Positions 61,508 to 64,000 of a stretch of 64,000 bases of DNA are shown here, one piece after another. Origin of the DNA: Alphaproteobacteria bacterium (GTDB lineage Bacteria; Pseudomonadota; Alphaproteobacteria; UBA8366; GCA-2717185). The position numbers were made by a program, and so were the translations under genes. The notes under the pieces are model-generated. The model made no database searches. It was not told the DNA's origin and was given only the letters and a program-made list of their open reading frames with translations. Positions within the stretch are counted from its first letter, which is position 1. Every line of letters starts with the position of its first letter. Location of the stretch: contig WLWY01000001.1 in NCBI GenBank assembly GCA_012103325.1, positions 1,279,653 to 1,343,652 of the forward strand, written 5' to 3'.

Positions 61508-64000
61508 ATGAACACGACCCTCACATCATCTGGATCTTCGATCCTGCGCCTTTTTATCGTCTGCCTGTTTGGCTTCGCCCTTGCCAGCTGTGACGACTCA
61601 GCGGACCAGAACGTCGAAGGCCTTATGAAGCGCGCCATCGAACAACGCGATCAGGGGAAACTCCGCGCCAGCGTCATAGATTTGAAAGCGGTCCTGCAAA
61701 AAGATCCGAAGAATGCTGCGGCGCGGCTGATGCTGGGAGAAATTTACCTCGGTATCGGAGATGCGCGCACGGCCGAAAAAGAGCTGAAGGTCGCCCGGGA
61801 GCTTGGTGCGAATGCGGCAGACATCCACACCATGTTGGGCCGCGCGCGCCTCCTCCGCGGCGACTACAAGGGGGTGCTCGAAGATTATCAAGTCGACGAT
61901 AATACCAACGCCGGAAATCGCAGTAGGATCGAACTGCTCCGCGGTATCGCTTATCTCGCCCGCCGCGAACTAGGTAGCGCAGAGAAAAGTTTTCAAACAG
62001 CCATCTCCTCGTACAAGAAGGATATCAACGAAGAACGCCCGCATCTGAAAGCGACTGAGCCGCCGGATTTTGTCGAAGCGATCGTCGGCATTACAAACGT
62101 CTCCATCAAACGCAAAAACTGGGATGAAGCAGAGGAGCGTCTTGGCCTTGCCAAACAGATTGCGCCAAATGACCCAGACGTTATGGCCGCAGCAGGAGAA
62201 CTTGCGTTCGAGAAGCAGCAATTCGCTGAATCCGAAACGGCCTTTAAAGCCGCATTTAAGGCTAAGAGCTACGATCTGCAATTGCAAATCGGCATAGGCC
62301 GTGCGCAAGTCATGTTAGGCAAATATGACGATGCCATTAGAAATTTCGATGCGATTCTCGAGCATTTTCCGGATCATATCGTCACTAATTTTTTCCGCGG
62401 CCTAGTTGCACTGCACGTCAAGGATTTTGAGAGCGCGAATAACTTCTCGGAGAAAATTTTAAGACTTGCACCGAACTATCTTCCCGCGCATCTCGTTTCC
62501 GGGACCGCCAATTACGGCCTCGAGCGATATGAACAGGCCTCGATCAACTTAAGACGTTATCTCGCGAGCAACCCTTCGAATAACCTGGCGCGGCGGTTAC
62601 TCGGGCTGGCGCAACTTAAATTATCGCGTCCAAAAGAAGCCCTCGCGACCCTCAAGCCGCTTGGGTCGGAAAAGACCGAAGATACCAACATTCTTACGCT
62701 AGTCGCCGCAGCGGCGGCCGGCAGCGGCGACCTGAATCTGGCGAGCGATTTATTCAAAAAATCGATATCTCTTTCGTCCAATACACAAAACTCGCGACTC
62801 TTGCTCGCTGCCGTCAATTTGGCGCGCGGGAACCACGAACAGGCGGAACGGGAACTCGAAAAAGCGATCAACGAGGTCCCGGAGTTCCTAAAAGCCAAAT
62901 ATGCGCTCTTGCTGTTGTATTTGCGGGCGCAAAAATTCGACAAGGCGCTCGACGTTGCGAAAGAGTTGCGGGATGAAGACCCTGACAGCCCGAACCCGTT
63001 GATCGCACGAGGTCTCGCATATATCGGACAAGAGGCATGGGACGATGCCTTGCAGGCGTTCAGAGACGTTGACACCATTTCGCCCGGACACGTCGGTGCG
63101 GCGTATGGCGCTGCCGATATACATTTCCGCAAGAACGATATCGAGAACGTCCGCGCGGTTTACAACAAGATCCTCACGCAGAATCCAAACCATTTGACAA
63201 CGTTGATACGGCTCATCGCAATCGAGACCAGACTCGGGCGGGTCCAGGAAGCGAACACTCTGATTGAACGCGCCTACAAAGCCCATCCGGACGCTTTAGA
63301 ACCGAGATTGCTATTCGCGCAACTGCAACTTTCTCGGAACCAGCCCATAAAGGCGCTGGCGACGCTCGGAGATGTCACTTCAAAGTATCCAGATAGCACA
63401 GAGGGTCTTCAGATTCTGGGTCAGGCGCAATTGGTTGCGGGGAAAGCGGGAGAAGCGGCACGCACCTTGGAAAGGCTTGTGCAGCGTGAACCGGCCTCAG
63501 CGCAAGGACACTATCTTCTGGCGCAGGCGTTTTCGCTACTAAAAAACAAAGACCGCATGTTTTCCGCCTTGCAACGGGCGCTAACCCTATCGCCGGACTT
63601 TTTGGTCGCTGAAATCGCGATGATACGCATGCTAGCGGGCGACAAGAAACTCGACCTCGCCCGAAGCCAATTCGAAACGCTCAAAGCAAAGCATCCCGAC
63701 GATCCAAACGTTCATCAGCTTGAGGGCTGGCTTGCGATACGCGAGCAACGGCCCGATGAAGCAGTGGAAGCGTTTGGCAGTATCAGCGAATCGCAAAGGA
63801 ACCGGGATATAACGCTACAGATGGCTAACGCTTTGTGGCAATCCGGGAAGCAAACGGAAGCAACCGAAACGCTCTCGAAATGGGTTTCGACCCATTCGAA
63901 TGATTTCAGGACACAGATGGTCTTGGCAAATTACTATCTGGTTTTGGATAAGCGCCGGGAGGCGGGCGAGGTTCTGAAAAATGTCGTCACCCTAGCCCCT
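61508..64000 (+). CDS. TPR-repeat lipoprotein, PrsT-like (3' truncated by window edge)
   Basis: Frame from ATG 61508 is open for 831 codons to the window end. MNTTLTSSGSSILRLFIVCLFGFALASCDDSADQNVEGLMKRAIEQRDQGKLRASVIDLKAVLQKDPKNAAARLMLGEIYLGIGDARTAEKELKVARELG. Absent from the supplied ORF list because it has no stop in the window. Confidence 0.82.
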   Translation, partial: MNTTLTSSGSSILRLFIVCLFGFALASCDDSADQNVEGLMKRAIEQRDQGKLRASVIDLKAVLQKDPKNAAARLMLGEIYLGIGDARTAEKELKVARELGANAADIHTMLGRARLLRGDYKGVLEDYQVDDNTNAGNRSRIELLRGIAYLARRELGSAEKSFQTAISSYKKDINEERPHLKATEPPDFVEAIVGITNVSIKRKNWDEAEERLGLAKQIAPNDPDVMAAAGELAFEKQQFAESETAFKAAFKAKSYDLQLQIGIGRAQVMLGKYDDAIRNFDAILEHFPDHIVTNFFRGLVALHVKDFESANNFSEKILRLAPNYLPAHLVSGTANYGLERYEQASINLRRYLASNPSNNLARRLLGLAQLKLSRPKEALATLKPLGSEKTEDTNILTLVAAAAAGSGDLNLASDLFKKSISLSSNTQNSRLLLAAVNLARGNHEQAERELEKAINEVPEFLKAKYALLLLYLRAQKFDKALDVAKELRDEDPDSPNPLIARGLAYIGQEAWDDALQAFRDVDTISPGHVGAAYGAADIHFRKNDIENVRAVYNKILTQNPNHLTTLIRLIAIETRLGRVQEANTLIERAYKAHPDALEPRLLFAQLQLSRNQPIKALATLGDVTSKYPDSTEGLQILGQAQLVAGKAGEAARTLERLVQREPASAQGHYLLAQAFSLLKNKDRMFSALQRALTLSPDFLVAEIAMIRMLAGDKKLDLARSQFETLKAKHPDDPNVHQLEGWLAIREQRPDEAVEAFGSISESQRNRDITLQMANALWQSGKQTEATETLSKWVSTHSNDFRTQMVLANYYLVLDKRREAGEVLKNVVTLAP

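Noticed and set aside
1-64000. CRISPR arrays, transposons or prophage
   Set aside because: No regularly spaced direct repeats, transposase or phage structural genes were recognised on either strand.

Overview
This is a 64-kb, GC-rich, densely coded chromosomal window with alphaproteobacterial character (Rhodospirillales-like by gene content; this is inference, with no 16S present). I saw no phage, transposase, integrase or CRISPR array. Recognisable blocks are: cobalamin biosynthesis genes (cbiG-cobJ fusion, cobM, cobK, cbiD) with an ankyrin-repeat gene embedded; a leucyl aminopeptidase; a HAD / EamA-type transporter / NUDIX run; an aldo-keto reductase / CMD / SDR operon; phaB-like reductase; a SIR2-like plus nucleoside deoxyribosyltransferase pair; enoyl-CoA hydratase; tandem CaiB; an orphan tungstate-type permease; a DUF427-class III cyclase fusion; tRNA-Ser(GGA); lepA; bactofilin; GMC oxidoreductase; an RND transporter; a circularly permuted ATP-grasp / alpha-E / transglutaminase operon; CCA-adding enzyme; a MoxR/DUF58/BatA-like operon; AsmA; a FAD-linked oxidase; tldD; and a TPR lipoprotein that runs off the right edge. 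The most notable observation is at 28265-29995 (-). Two ORFs in the same frame are separated only by a UGA, and joining them gives a continuous protein with the motif S-U-G-A-C followed by a possible bacterial SECIS hairpin. I read this as a candidate UGSC-type selenoprotein that ORF callers would split. Second is a compact SIR2-like/NDT cassette (13502-15221) in which the usual catalytic His of the SIR2 'KLHG' motif appears to be Asn. Third is an SDR gene interrupted by a single in-frame amber codon (10672-10674). All family calls come from reading the translated sequences; no searches were run.
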